A stretch of DNA of 64,000 bases. Source: Maritimibacter sp. HL-12 (GTDB lineage Bacteria; Pseudomonadota; Alphaproteobacteria; Rhodobacterales; Rhodobacteraceae). The stretch covers positions 3,442,163 through 3,506,162 of the forward strand of contig NZ_FXBQ01000001.1 of the NCBI RefSeq assembly GCF_900177545.1, in the 5' to 3' direction. The position numbers and the translations under genes are program-made. Below are positions 44,187 through 53,442 of the stretch, one piece after another. Within the stretch, counting starts at the first letter, position 1. Each line of letters begins with the position of its first letter. Under the pieces are notes generated by a model. The model was given only the letters and a program-made list of their open reading frames with translations, made no database searches and had not been told where the DNA came from.

Positions 44187-45124
44187 GCATCGGAGATGAG
44201 GCCGGGCGCTGGATTTCCGCCTTTCTGGAGGCACAGGCCGCCGAGCTTGATGCCGCGCGCAACACCCTGCTGGCCTACGGCCGCGACCTGAAGGATTTTA
44301 CCGGGTTTCTTGAACGCAAGGGGCGTGGCCCCGCCAGCGCCAGCCGCGACGACATCGAGGCATGGCTGGTGGATTGTGCGGACCAGGGCTTGGCGGTCTC
44401 GACCCGCGCGCGCAGGCTCTCGGCGGTCAAGGGGCTCTATCGCTTCGCCTTCGAGGAGGGCTGGCGCGACGACAATCCGGCTTTGCGGATCAGCGGGCCG
44501 GGCAAGGTGAAATCCCTGCCCCAGACATTGAGCGAATCCGAGGTCACCCGCCTGATCGACGCGGCGAAAGGCCATGGCCGAACCCCCGCCGAGCGCGCCC
44601 GCAACGCCTGCCTGATGGAACTGCTCTATGCCACCGGGATGCGGGTCAGCGAACTGGTCGGCCTGCCGGTGGCCGCGGCCCGGGGTGATCCGCGGATGCT
44701 GCTGGTGCGCGGCAAGGGTGGCAAGGAACGCCTCGTGCCGCTCTCCGCTCCGGCCCGCGCCGCGCTTGGCGATTGGTTGGAGATGCGCGACGACTTGCAG
44801 GACAAGGCGCGCGAAAAGGGCAAACGTCCCTCGGCGTTCCTGTTTCCCTCGACCGGCAAGGACGGCCACCTGACCCGGCATCGCTTCCACGGGCTGATCA
44901 AGGCCTTCGCGGTCGCGGCCGGGGTCTCGCCGGACGCGGTCACGCCGCACCGGCTGCGCCACGCCTTCGCCACCCACCTGCTCGCCCATGGTGCCGATCT
45001 GCGCGCGATCCAGACCCTGCTCGGCCATGCCGATGTCTCGACCACCGAGATCTACACCCATGTGCTCGACGAGCGCCTCAAGGCGCTGGTTCTGGAGCAT
45101 CATCCGCTGGCGGAGAAAGACTGA
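44183..45124 (+). CDS. xerD: Tyrosine recombinase XerD
   Basis: A 313-residue site-specific recombinase resolving chromosome dimers at dif with XerC. The SAM-like domain covers about 10-100. The catalytic residues are Arg154 (ATGMRVSEL), the GKGGKER lysine, His256-Arg259 (HRLRHAF), His282 (LLGHADVSTTEIYTHV) and the nucleophile Tyr291. The XerC versus XerD call rests on general similarity. Confidence 0.93.
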   Translation: MSIGDEAGRWISAFLEAQAAELDAARNTLLAYGRDLKDFTGFLERKGRGPASASRDDIEAWLVDCADQGLAVSTRARRLSAVKGLYRFAFEEGWRDDNPALRISGPGKVKSLPQTLSESEVTRLIDAAKGHGRTPAERARNACLMELLYATGMRVSELVGLPVAAARGDPRMLLVRGKGGKERLVPLSAPARAALGDWLEMRDDLQDKAREKGKRPSAFLFPSTGKDGHLTRHRFHGLIKAFAVAAGVSPDAVTPHRLRHAFATHLLAHGADLRAIQTLLGHADVSTTEIYTHVLDERLKALVLEHHPLAEKD

Positions 45125-45136
45125 AACGCGGAAGGC

Positions 45137-45598
45137 TCAGCCCGTCGCGCCGGCCCCGTAGAGCACCTTCGCGCGCGCCTCGAAGGCCCGCACGATGCGA
45201 TGCATCGCCTCGTTGAACACCACCCCGATGATCTTTTGCAACACCGCGTTGCGGAACTCGAAATCGACGTGGAAATCGACCTCGCATCCACCCTCGATAT
45301 CGCGAAAGCGCCAGCGGCTGCGCATGTGTTTGAACGGCCCGTCGAGATACTCGATATCAAGCCCGAGCCCCGGCTCGTCGAGCACCACCCGGCTGCCGAA
45401 CTTCTCGCGGAACACCTTGAAGCTCACCACCAGATCGGCCTCCATCAACTGGGTGCCGTCATGGCGCGGCGTGACCGAGCGGATCCGTGCCGCCGCGATC
45501 CAGGGGATGAACTCGGGGTACCGCATCACGTCCGCCACCAGGTCATACATCTGGCGGGCGCTGTAGGGCATCCGGCGGATCTCGGAATGTGTCGGCAT
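45137..45598 (-). CDS. COQ10/RatA-like START-domain protein
   Basis: A 153-residue START-fold protein resembling COQ10 and the RatA-like family (MYDLVADVMRYPEFIPW). COQ10 proteins bind coenzyme Q and help its transfer to respiratory complexes. The toxin label sometimes attached to this family does not fit, since no antitoxin is adjacent. It converges with xerD. The N-terminus at 45598 is typical. Confidence 0.88.
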   Translation of the reverse strand: MPTHSEIRRMPYSARQMYDLVADVMRYPEFIPWIAAARIRSVTPRHDGTQLMEADLVVSFKVFREKFGSRVVLDEPGLGLDIEYLDGPFKHMRSRWRFRDIEGGCEVDFHVDFEFRNAVLQKIIGVVFNEAMHRIVRAFEARAKVLYGAGATG

Positions 45599-45667
45599 GT
45601 TGCCCTTCCCTCGCGGCTCTCGGCGCGCTAATCCCATATCCGGGAGCAGGGATGCAAGGGGGCGACC

Positions 45668-46213
45668 ATGCCAACGCGGCCATATGTCATAGACGAGATG
45701 ATCTCGGCCAAGACCATTGCCGCGCGGGTTGAAGCGCTGGCGCGGGAAATCCACGACACCTTCCAGGGCACCGACAAGCTGGTGGTGGTCGGGCTGTTGC
45801 GCGGCTCTTTCGTGTTCATCGCCGACATGGTGCGCGAACTGGACTTGCCGGTGGAGGTCGATTTCATCGAGGCCACGTCCTACGGCGATTCGACCGAGTC
45901 GAGCCGGGAGGTCCGTATTCTGAAGGACTTGCGCGGCGAAATTCATGATCGCGACGTGCTGGTCGTGGAGGATATCGTCGATACCGGCTACACCCTCAGG
46001 CATGTTGTCGGGCTGCTGCGGGCAAAGGAGCCGAAACGGCTGAAAACCGTCGCCCTGCTCGACAAGCCGACGCGCCGCGAGGTCGATATCAAGGCCGACT
46101 GGACCGGCTTCGAGATTCCGGATGAATTCGTCGTCGGCTACGGCATCGACTATGCGCAGCGCAACCGCAACCTGCCCTATATCGGTGCCGTGCGCTTCCT
46201 GGCCGAAGAATGA
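45668..46213 (+). CDS. hpt: Hypoxanthine phosphoribosyltransferase
   Basis: A 181-residue purine salvage enzyme with the PRPP motif [14 protein letters not shown] and the upstream [10 protein letters not shown] loop. It makes IMP (and GMP) from hypoxanthine/guanine and PRPP. It overlaps the next gene by four bases. Confidence 0.96.
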   Translation: MPTRPYVIDEMISAKTIAARVEALAREIHDTFQGTDKLVVVGLLRGSFVFIADMVRELDLPVEVDFIEATSYGDSTESSREVRILKDLRGEIHDRDVLVVEDIVDTGYTLRHVVGLLRAKEPKRLKTVALLDKPTRREVDIKADWTGFEIPDEFVVGYGIDYAQRNRNLPYIGAVRFLAEE

Positions 46214-46398
46214 ACATCATCCCCCGCCATTTCCTGCGCATGGCGAAATGGGCCCGCCACCCGCCGGGCGCGAAGCGGGTCAAGCTGGTGCTCGCGGTGA
46301 TTGCCATCGCGCTGGCGATCTGGGGACTGGAGCGGGTGTTCGGCACGCCCGAGTGGATGCGGATCGACAGCACGCCCAAGGGCCGGATCAACCGCTGA
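46210..46398 (+). CDS. 62-residue single-span membrane protein coupled to hpt
   Basis: A basic amphipathic start ([14 protein letters not shown]), one transmembrane helix ([19 protein letters not shown]) and a short tail. The start codon overlaps the hpt stop (ATGA), which supports translation. No family is recognised. Confidence 0.7.
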   Translation: MNIIPRHFLRMAKWARHPPGAKRVKLVLAVIAIALAIWGLERVFGTPEWMRIDSTPKGRINR

Positions 46399-46543
46399 GG
46401 GCCTCGGCAGCCCGGTGGCGGGGCTTTCACGTTTTGGTGCGCGATCCGCGCGGGGGTGTCATGGCGCGCCGACCGCGCTAGGCTCGCAGCAATGCCAGCG
46501 GCGTTCCCGTGCCGCCTGGTCTGCAACAACCCTGGAGTGCCCG

Positions 46544-47437
46544 ATGCGTCGCTGGATTGTCCGCCTTGCCCTCTTCGTCCTTGTCGCCGTGGCCCTCGGG
46601 CTCTGGTTCACCCGCCCGCGCGCCGATGGTGCGGAGGCACTTGCAGGGCTGACCGGCGACGCCGCGCGCGGCGAGGTGGTGTTTACCGCCGCGGGCTGCG
46701 CCTCGTGCCACATGGCCCCCGAGGCCGAGGGTGACGCAAAGCTGTTGCTTGCGGGCGGCCAGAGCTTTCCCTCGCCCTTCGGCAGCTTCACCGCACCCAA
46801 TATCAGCGCCGACCCGGACCAGGGTATCGGCGACTGGAGCGCGCTCGATCTGTGGAACGCGCTGCACCACGGCACCTCGCCCGAAGGGCAGCACTACTAC
46901 CCGGCGTTTCCCTATGCCTCCTACGTGCGGATGACGGCGCAGGACGTGGTCGATCTGCACGCCTACCTGCAGACGCTGCCCGCCGATGCCACCCCGTCGC
47001 AGCCCCATGCGGTGCCCTTTCCGTTCAACATCCGCGCCAGCCTCGGCGGCTGGAAGCTGTTGTTCCTGCGGGAGGGCTGGGTGATGGACGGCGATCTCAC
47101 CGAGGAGGAAACCCGCGGCCGGGTTCTGGTGGAAGCGATGGGGCACTGCGCCGAATGCCACAGCCCGCGCAACGCGCTCGGCGGCACCAAGACCGGGGCA
47201 GACTGGCTCACCGGCGCGCCCAATCCTGCCGGGCGCGGCAGCTTCCCCGACCTCACCCCGCCCGAGCTCGACTGGTCGCAGGACGAACTGGTGGAATACT
47301 TCAGCTCCGGCTTCACCCCCGACTACGACATGGCCGGCGGCCACATGGCCCTCGTGGTGGAAAACCTCGCGCAACTGCCCGAGCGCGATCGCGAAGCCAT
47401 CGCCGCCTACCTCGCACGCCTGCCGCTCGACGGATGA
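46544..47437 (+). CDS. Diheme cytochrome c
   Basis: A 297-residue protein with an N-terminal signal/anchor (LALFVLVAVALGLWF) and two CXXCH sites: CASCH (Cys52-His56) and CAECH (Cys202-His206). The layout matches the membrane-bound cytochrome subunits of alcohol/aldehyde dehydrogenases and related periplasmic electron carriers. No dehydrogenase is adjacent, so the partner is unknown. Its maturation requires the Ccm proteins encoded in this window. Confidence 0.93.
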   Translation: MRRWIVRLALFVLVAVALGLWFTRPRADGAEALAGLTGDAARGEVVFTAAGCASCHMAPEAEGDAKLLLAGGQSFPSPFGSFTAPNISADPDQGIGDWSALDLWNALHHGTSPEGQHYYPAFPYASYVRMTAQDVVDLHAYLQTLPADATPSQPHAVPFPFNIRASLGGWKLLFLREGWVMDGDLTEEETRGRVLVEAMGHCAECHSPRNALGGTKTGADWLTGAPNPAGRGSFPDLTPPELDWSQDELVEYFSSGFTPDYDMAGGHMALVVENLAQLPERDREAIAAYLARLPLDG

Positions 47438-47520
47438 AGTCCGGCAACATTGCCTTGGCCACATTGGCCCGGCTCGGATAGCCTCGGTGGATTGAACACC
47501 TGTCAGCCAGGGAGGGCGAC

Positions 47521-47991
47521 ATGGCGGATTTCGAACTCGTCGATGTGGAAGAGATGCCCTATCTCTATGTCGAACGCACCTGCAAGATGGACCCGAGCGA
47601 GATCGGGCCTGCCATGGGCTCCGGTCTCGGCGAGGTCTGGGGTTTCATGGAAAGCCACGGCATAGCGCCCGCCGGTGGCGCTCTGGCGGTCTACCACGCG
47701 TATGACCCGGACGTGATGACGTTCCGCTGCGGCTTCATCGTCAACCGCGCCGACATGGACGCGGCGACCGGCGCGGTGAAGGCCGATGTCACCCCGGGCG
47801 GGCACGTGGTGCACGGGCGTCACAAGGGCAGCTACAGCGGCATTCGTGGTGCCTACGGCGAAATGCACGGCTTCGTGACCGCCGCGGGCCTCGGGTTTGC
47901 CGCACCGACATGGGAAGTCTACCGCAACAGCCCCGACCAGGTGGCAGAGGACGCATTGCTGACCGACCTCTACCAAGCCTTGCAACCCTGA
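47521..47991 (+). CDS. GyrI-like small-molecule-binding protein, copy 1
   Basis: A 156-residue stand-alone SHS2-fold protein of the GyrI-like/AraC-effector-binding family, without a DNA-binding domain. PYLYVERT, GGALAVYH and the terminal APTWEVYRNSP match the fold. It is colinear over its whole length with the gene 97 bases downstream (48089), so the two arose by tandem duplication. GGGAGGG precedes the start. Confidence 0.82.
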   Translation: MADFELVDVEEMPYLYVERTCKMDPSEIGPAMGSGLGEVWGFMESHGIAPAGGALAVYHAYDPDVMTFRCGFIVNRADMDAATGAVKADVTPGGHVVHGRHKGSYSGIRGAYGEMHGFVTAAGLGFAAPTWEVYRNSPDQVAEDALLTDLYQALQP

Positions 47992-48088
47992 ATCACCTCT
48001 CATCACGGCCAACCTTGACGCCGGTCAAGGCACCATCGCCACCGGCCGCATAGCGTTCCGGTATCAACCAGAGCGATGGGAGGTCACG

Positions 48089-48559
48089 ATGCCGAAATTC
48101 GCACTCATCGAGGTCGGGCAAACCCCGTATCTCTACGTCGAGCGCAGCACCTCGATGGACCCGGGGGAGATTTCAGCGGCGATGGAGACGGCGCTCGGCG
48201 AAGTCTGGGCGTTCATGGAACGCCACGGTGTGTCACCCGCTGGCGGCGCGCTGTCGGTCTATCACGACTACAGCGAGGGCCAGATGGCCTTCCGCGCCGG
48301 TTTCACCATAGCACAAGACGACATGGCGGCCGCAGACGGCACGGTGAAGGCCGACACCACGCCGGGCGGCAAGGTGCTGCATTTCACCCATCTCGGCAGC
48401 TACGCCACGCTGCGCGATGACTACGACGCGATGATGAAGCACATGGAAGCCGAGGGGCTCGCCTTTGCCCCGCCGACCTGGGAAATCTACCTCAACAGCC
48501 CGGACGACGTGCACGACGAACAGCTCCTGACCGAGTGCTACCAGGCGCTGGCAGACTGA
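48089..48559 (+). CDS. GyrI-like small-molecule-binding protein, copy 2
   Basis: A 156-residue paralogue of the preceding gene, sharing PYLYVERS, SPAGGAL, VKAD-TPGG and PPTWEIYLNSPDD, with substitutions spread evenly. Such single-domain proteins bind or hydrolyse hydrophobic small molecules. The divergence of the pair suggests different ligands. GGGAGG precedes the start. Confidence 0.82.
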   Translation: MPKFALIEVGQTPYLYVERSTSMDPGEISAAMETALGEVWAFMERHGVSPAGGALSVYHDYSEGQMAFRAGFTIAQDDMAAADGTVKADTTPGGKVLHFTHLGSYATLRDDYDAMMKHMEAEGLAFAPPTWEIYLNSPDDVHDEQLLTECYQALAD

Positions 48560-48657
48560 CAGGCCACCGGGCAGGTTTCAGGCGGGGCGCGACTCGGCGC
48601 AAGGAGTGTGGTAGGATCGCTCTTTGCGCGGGGTTCCCCGCCCAGGGGAGCGCCCGC

Positions 48658-49593
48658 ATGACAAAGATCGCCGTCGTCCAGCAACCGCCGGTCTATCTAG
48701 ACCTGGAGAAATCCCTGGAGCGCGCCGCGGAACTCGTCGCCGAGGCCGCCGCGCAAGGGGCGCAGCTTCTCGTCTTTCCCGAAGTCTGGCTGCCCGGCTA
48801 CCCCACCTTCGTCTGGCGCTTTGCGCCGGGCAAGGACATGGGCAAGACCGACGAGCTGTTCGCGATCTCGCAGGCCAACTCGGTCGATCTCTCGCGTGAC
48901 GGTCTGGCGCCCCTTCGCGCGGCGGCCCGCGACCACGGCATGGTGGTGGTGATCGGTCACCAGGAGATCGACGGCGCCGTCTCCGGCTCCACGCTGTTCA
49001 ACAGTTGCGCGATCATCGACGCCGATGGCCGGATCGTGAACAACCACCGCAAGCTGATGCCGACCAACCCGGAACGCATGGTCTGGGGCTTCGGCGACGG
49101 CGCCGGGCTCAACGTGGTCGACACCGCCGTGGGCCGGATCGGCAGCCTGATCTGCTGGGAGAACTACATGCCGCTCGCCCGCGCCGCGCTCTACGCCCAG
49201 AATATCGACATCTACGTCGCGCCGACCTGGGATTCCGGCGACACCTGGCTCGCGACGATGCAGCACATCGCCCGCGAGGGCGGCTGCTGGGTGATCGGCT
49301 GCGCCACCGCGCTGGAAGCGAGCGACATTCCCGAAAACCTGCCGCACCGCGACACGCTGTTTCCCGACCCCGAGGAATGGATCAACCCGGGCGACGCGGT
49401 GGTCTACAAACCCTTCGGCAGCACGTTCGCGGGCCCGATGCACCGGGAGAAGGGCCTGCTTTATGCCGAGATCGACCCGGCCGCAGCCCGGGCCTCGCGC
49501 CGCAAGTTCGACGCGACGGGCCATTACGCCCGGCCGGACGTGTTCACCCTCGAGGTGAACCGCGCACCGCAGCGGCCCGTGACCTATCGCTGA
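48658..49593 (+). CDS. Nitrilase-family carbon-nitrogen hydrolase
   Basis: A 311-residue enzyme with the catalytic triad Glu42 (LLVFPEVWLPGYP), Lys132 (NNHRKLMPT) and Cys166 (LICWENYMP). The CWEN context, with the long loop APTWDSGDTW, is that of true nitrilases that turn nitriles into acids. Substrate unknown. The ATG at 48658 lies after GGGGAG. Confidence 0.92.
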   Translation: MTKIAVVQQPPVYLDLEKSLERAAELVAEAAAQGAQLLVFPEVWLPGYPTFVWRFAPGKDMGKTDELFAISQANSVDLSRDGLAPLRAAARDHGMVVVIGHQEIDGAVSGSTLFNSCAIIDADGRIVNNHRKLMPTNPERMVWGFGDGAGLNVVDTAVGRIGSLICWENYMPLARAALYAQNIDIYVAPTWDSGDTWLATMQHIAREGGCWVIGCATALEASDIPENLPHRDTLFPDPEEWINPGDAVVYKPFGSTFAGPMHREKGLLYAEIDPAAARASRRKFDATGHYARPDVFTLEVNRAPQRPVTYR

Positions 49594-49605
49594 CGGGCCC
49601 CGCGC

Positions 49606-50556
49606 CTAGCCCTGCCCGAGCTTCGCCAGCCGGTTTTCGCGCAGCCGGGAAAAGTCGTTGCCGGCGTGGTAGGAGGACCGGGTCAGCGGCGTGGCCGAGA
49701 CCATCAGGAAACCCTTTCCCCAGGCCGCCTTCTCGTAGGCCTTGAATTCGTCGGGCGTGACGAAACGATCCACCGCGTGGTGTTTCGGCGTCGGCTGGAG
49801 GTATTGCCCGATGGTGAGAAAGTCGATGTCGGCGGCGCGCATGTCGTCCATCACCTGCATCACGCCCTGCCGGTCTTCGCCCAGGCCCACCATGATCCCC
49901 GACTTGGTGAACATCGCAGGGTCCAGTTCCTTGACCCGTTGCAACAGCCGCAGCGAGTGGAAATAGCGCGCGCCGGGGCGCACCTCGGGGTAGAGCCCGG
50001 GCACGGTTTCGAGGTTGTGGTTGAACACGTCCGGTTTTGCCTCGACCACCACCTCCAGCGCCTCCGGGCCGCAGCGGAGGAAATCGGGGGTGAGGATCTC
50101 GATCGTGGTCTCGGGGCTGCGCCTGCGGATCGCGCGGATCGTCATCGCGAAATGCTCTGCCCCGCCATCGTCGAGATCGTCGCGGTCGACGGAGGTGATC
50201 ACGACATGGTTCAACCCCAGTTTCTGCACCGCGTCGGCCACCCGGCCCGGCTCGAAGGCATCGAGCGTTTGCGGACGGCCCGTCGCGATGTTGCAGAAGG
50301 TGCAGCCGCGCGTGCAGATCTCGCCCATGATCATCATCGTGGCGTGGCCGTGATTCCAGCACTCGCCAACGTTGGGGCAGCCCGCCTCCTCGCACACCGT
50401 GGCCAGCCCGTGCTCGCGCATGATCTTGTGGGTCTCGGCGTAGCCCGCGCCGCCCGGCGCGCGCACGCGGATCCAGTCGGGCTTTTTCGGCTGGGCATTG
50501 TCGGGCCGATGGGCCTTTTCCGGATGCCGGCCTTCGGGCGTTTTCAGATCACGCAT
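49606..50556 (-). CDS. lipA: Lipoyl synthase
   Basis: A 316-residue radical-SAM enzyme inserting two sulfurs into octanoyl-protein. The radical cluster is CTRGCTFC and the auxiliary cluster motif is [12 protein letters not shown]. The C-terminal RSSYHAG serine is present. It is convergent with the nitrilase gene. Confidence 0.97.
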   Translation of the reverse strand: MRDLKTPEGRHPEKAHRPDNAQPKKPDWIRVRAPGGAGYAETHKIMREHGLATVCEEAGCPNVGECWNHGHATMMIMGEICTRGCTFCNIATGRPQTLDAFEPGRVADAVQKLGLNHVVITSVDRDDLDDGGAEHFAMTIRAIRRRSPETTIEILTPDFLRCGPEALEVVVEAKPDVFNHNLETVPGLYPEVRPGARYFHSLRLLQRVKELDPAMFTKSGIMVGLGEDRQGVMQVMDDMRAADIDFLTIGQYLQPTPKHHAVDRFVTPDEFKAYEKAAWGKGFLMVSATPLTRSSYHAGNDFSRLRENRLAKLGQG

Positions 50557-50658
50557 GCAAGATACCTCCGTTCGCCCCCATATAACGGCTTGCGCGCGCT
50601 TGTCACAGCCAAAGGCACGAATGCGTGATATGCGCGGCGCGCAAGGCTTGCGCCCCGC

Positions 50659-51585
50659 TCACTCCGGGTTGGCGCGCGACACCAGCGCCGCCCCGGCCTC
50701 GGCAAGCACCTCGGCAAGATCGCGAAACCACCCGTCCGGCCCGCCGAGATCACGCCGCACCAACCCGATCACGCGCATCGGCTCGGGTTCGGCAAAGCGC
50801 ATCACCGCCATCCCCGGCGTGCCCGGTGCCTCGGTGGCATGGGCAATCTCGGGTAGCAATGTCTGGCCAAACCCCGCGCCGACGAGGCCGCAGAGCGTGC
50901 GCAGCGAGGACGCGCCGAGATCGACCCGCGTGGCCGGACGCCGGGTGCCACAGATTTCGAGCGCCTGGTCGGCAAGGCAATGGCCCTCGTCAAGAAGCAG
51001 GAGCCGCGACGGGTTCAACTCGGTCGGGCGCGGCAGATCGCCCGCGCCGCGCATCTCGGCGACATGGTCGGCGCGCGCGGCAAGCAGGAAGCGATCCTCG
51101 AACAGCGGAAGTTCGACCAGCCCCTCACCGCCCGACGGCAGCGCGATCACCGCGGCATCAAGCAACCCATCGGCCAGTTCGTCGAGCAGGACCGCCGTTT
51201 GCGCCTCGCGCAGACGCAGATCGAGCGTCACGTCGCGCGCGCGCAGTCCCGGCAGGGCCTCGGGCAGGAGATAGGGCGCGACGGTGGGGATGATGCCGAG
51301 CTTGAGGCGTCCGTGCAGCCCGTCGCGCCAGCGCGCGCCCGCCTCCATGCGCTCGATCTCGGCCATGATCCGCCGCGCCGAGGCAAGCACCTCCTGCCCG
51401 CCGGGCGTCAGCCGGAAGGCACGGTCGCTGCGATCGACCAGGCTGGTGCCAAGGCGTTCCTCAAGCTCGCGGATCTGGGTCGATAGCGCGGGCTGGGTCA
51501 CGTGGGCACGTGCGGCGGCACGGCCGAAATGCCGCGTTTCGGCGAGCGCGATGAAATAGGACAACTGCCTCAGGGTGATGTTCAT
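50659..51585 (-). CDS. oxyR: LysR-family peroxide regulator OxyR
   Basis: A 308-residue LysR regulator. Its sensing segment DEGHCLADQALEIC places Cys203 and Cys212 nine residues apart, as Cys199 and Cys208 in E. coli OxyR, with the same GHCL context. The DNA-binding domain is at the N-terminus (TQPALSTQIRELEERLG). No catalase or peroxidase gene is in the neighbourhood. Confidence 0.93.
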   Translation of the reverse strand: MNITLRQLSYFIALAETRHFGRAAARAHVTQPALSTQIRELEERLGTSLVDRSDRAFRLTPGGQEVLASARRIMAEIERMEAGARWRDGLHGRLKLGIIPTVAPYLLPEALPGLRARDVTLDLRLREAQTAVLLDELADGLLDAAVIALPSGGEGLVELPLFEDRFLLAARADHVAEMRGAGDLPRPTELNPSRLLLLDEGHCLADQALEICGTRRPATRVDLGASSLRTLCGLVGAGFGQTLLPEIAHATEAPGTPGMAVMRFAEPEPMRVIGLVRRDLGGPDGWFRDLAEVLAEAGAALVSRANPE

Positions 51586-51640
51586 ACCGTCAGCCTAGGG
51601 CTTGTGCGCCGCGCGGCAAAGACCCGCGCAGGTGCAAAAC

Positions 51641-51666
51641 AAAAAAGGCCGCCCCGGAAGGCGGCC
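51641..51666 (-). terminator. Terminator of the DUF4167 gene
   Basis: GGCCGCC and GGCGGCC form a 7-bp stem with a six-base loop. On the minus strand six U residues follow (A-run 51641-51646 on the plus strand). It lies 37 bases past the DUF4167 stop. Confidence 0.85.
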
Positions 51667-51703
51667 GAATTTGCGCTTTTTCCGCGCCCGGGTCACGCCA
51701 CGG

Positions 51704-52270
51704 TTATTCGGCCGCTTCCGGCGCGTCGCTTCGGGCGTTGCCGGTCGATCCGTCCGCCGGGCCGCCATCCGCGTCCGGTGCCGGCTTGGCCTTGGGCTTG
51801 CGGCTGCGGCTGGGTTTGCGCGGCTTGGCCTCGGGGGTTTCCACCAGCCCGCTGTCGGTCTGCGACCCGCTGTCGATCACCTCGGCGTCGGAAGCATCGG
51901 TATCGGGCTGGGACTTGGCCTCGCTCTCGTCGCGCCCGCGGTCGTCGCGTTCGCGCTGCTTTTGCTGCTGCTGCTGGCGGTCGCGGTTTTGCTGTTCGAG
52001 CTGCTGGCGCTTGTCTTCGGCGTCGCGCTGGGCCTCGGAGAGAAGCCGGATGTAGTGCTCGGCGTGCTGCTGGAAGTTCTCCGCTGCCACCCTGTCGTTG
52101 CCAAGAAAGGCATCGCGGGATAGCTGGGAATACTTGTCGATGATCTGTTGCGGCGTGCCGCGCACCTTGCCCTCGGGGCCGGAACTGTCGAACACCCGGT
52201 TGAGATTATTGGCAGGCGAGCGATTGTTGCTGCGCGCTTTGCCACGCGAACGTGATTTGGATGGTCTCAT
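51704..52270 (-). CDS. DUF4167-domain protein
   Basis: A 188-residue protein with a basic N-terminus (MRPSKSRSRGKARSNNRSP) and the conserved core GTPQQIIDKYSQLSRDAF and NFQQHAEHYIRLL, which is the DUF4167 domain of alphaproteobacteria. Gln-rich and acidic low-complexity sequence follows, ending in a Lys/Pro-rich tail. The basic start suggests nucleic-acid binding, though that is unproven. It follows prmC-prfA on the same strand. Confidence 0.9.
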   Translation of the reverse strand: MRPSKSRSRGKARSNNRSPANNLNRVFDSSGPEGKVRGTPQQIIDKYSQLSRDAFLGNDRVAAENFQQHAEHYIRLLSEAQRDAEDKRQQLEQQNRDRQQQQQKQRERDDRGRDESEAKSQPDTDASDAEVIDSGSQTDSGLVETPEAKPRKPSRSRKPKAKPAPDADGGPADGSTGNARSDAPEAAE

Positions 52271-52530
52271 GAACTCTTGTTTCCAGCCTTTTGTTGGCTC
52301 TTGGCGGGACCGGCTGCACTTGGCGCCTCGCTGATGTCCCATCTTTCGGCTTGCCCGTGACAGGCAATCAAACGACTGCGCCCTGCCACTAACCCCGTTT
52401 ATGCACGCCCGGGCCGCGCTGACAAGGGAAAAACGCAATTTTGGCAAGGCTGCGCCGATCCGTGGTGTCGCAGGGCCACAAAACACCACACGCCGCGCAA
52501 GCCTTCACGTGCGGATGGCCCGCATCCCTC
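52271..52530. other. Non-coding stretch upstream of the DUF4167 gene
   Basis: About 260 bases with no credible gene. It should contain the DUF4167 promoter and 5' leader. No clear -10/-35 pair, terminator or riboswitch is recognised. It borders the tandem repeats after prmC. Confidence 0.5.
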
Positions 52531-52630
52531 TACTTGCGCACGCCCTGCACCTTTTTCAATCGCGTGCGCCTCGCACCATTTTCACTTGCGTGCGCCTCGC
52601 ACCTTTCTTCACTTGCGTGCGCCCCGCACG
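52531..52630. repeat. Tandem 26-28 bp repeats over the prmC stop codon
   Basis: Four degenerate units on the minus strand, each centred on GTGCGAGGCGCAC (a small hairpin, with variants GTGCGGGGCGCAC and GTGCAGGGCGTGCGC). The first unit is the coding 3' end of prmC, including its TGA; the second repeats VRGARK-stop 27 bases later in the same frame; the other two have drifted. Copies 2 and 3 share a 16-base identical core. Confidence 0.8.
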
Positions 52631-53442
52631 ACCCGGTCGCGCCCGTCGAGATCCGGCAACACCTCGACGTCAACAAGTCCGGCAGCGCGCAACAGCGCGG
52701 CAACCTGCGCGCCTTGCGTCGGACCGATCTCCACCAGCAGCCGCCCCCCCGGCGCGAGCCGCGCGCCGGCTCCGGCGGCAATGGCGCGGTAGGCGTCGAG
52801 CCCGTCGCCGCCCGGCGTCAGCGCGATCTCGGGATCGTGCTCGCGCACCTCAGGATCGAGCCCGTCCATCTCCCCCGCGGCAATGTAGGGCGGGTTCGAC
52901 ACGATCAGTTCAAACCGCGCGTCGATCCCGGAGAACCAGTCCGCCTCGATCAGCGTGAGCCGGTCGGCGACGCCGAGATCCTCGGCGTTCGAGCGCGCCA
53001 CGATCAGCGCCTCGGGCGAAACATCGCTCGCCAGCGCCTCCGCCTGCGCCCATTCCGCCAACAGCGTGATCGCCAGAATCCCCGATCCTGTGCCCAGATC
53101 GAGCAGCCGCGCCGGGGCCGGTCCGGCCAGCGCCTCGGCCACCAGGGTTTCGGTTTCTGGCCTTGGATCAAGCACATGCGGGGTGATCCTGAAGTTACGC
53201 CCCCAGAACATCCGCCGCCCGATGATGCGGCTCACCGGCTCGTGCTCCAGCCTGCGATGCAACAGCGCCTCGTAGCGCGCCATCTCCTCCTCGCTCACCT
53301 CGCGGTCGGCGTGGAGGGTGAGCCGGTCGGCGGGTATGCCGAGCGCATGGGCGAGCAGCGCCCGGCTGTCGCGCCCCGACGTGCCCATGCCGCCGAAACC
53401 CAGAAGCCCGGTGCCCTTGCCCAATGCCTGTGTCAGCCTCAT
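52609..53442 (-). CDS. prmC: Peptide chain release factor N5-glutamine methyltransferase
   Basis: A 277-residue SAM-dependent methyltransferase that modifies the GGQ glutamine of release factors. The SAM motif is [13 protein letters not shown] and the substrate motif NPPYIA. It follows prfA, its substrate gene, with a four-base overlap. The last codons and stop lie inside a tandem repeat array. Confidence 0.97.
   Translation of the reverse strand: MRLTQALGKGTGLLGFGGMGTSGRDSRALLAHALGIPADRLTLHADREVSEEEMARYEALLHRRLEHEPVSRIIGRRMFWGRNFRITPHVLDPRPETETLVAEALAGPAPARLLDLGTGSGILAITLLAEWAQAEALASDVSPEALIVARSNAEDLGVADRLTLIEADWFSGIDARFELIVSNPPYIAAGEMDGLDPEVREHDPEIALTPGGDGLDAYRAIAAGAGARLAPGGRLLVEIGPTQGAQVAALLRAAGLVDVEVLPDLDGRDRVVRGARK

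Noticed and set aside
45137-45598. Toxin of a RatA-type toxin-antitoxin pair
   Set aside because: The protein fits the COQ10-like START family and no antitoxin gene adjoins it.
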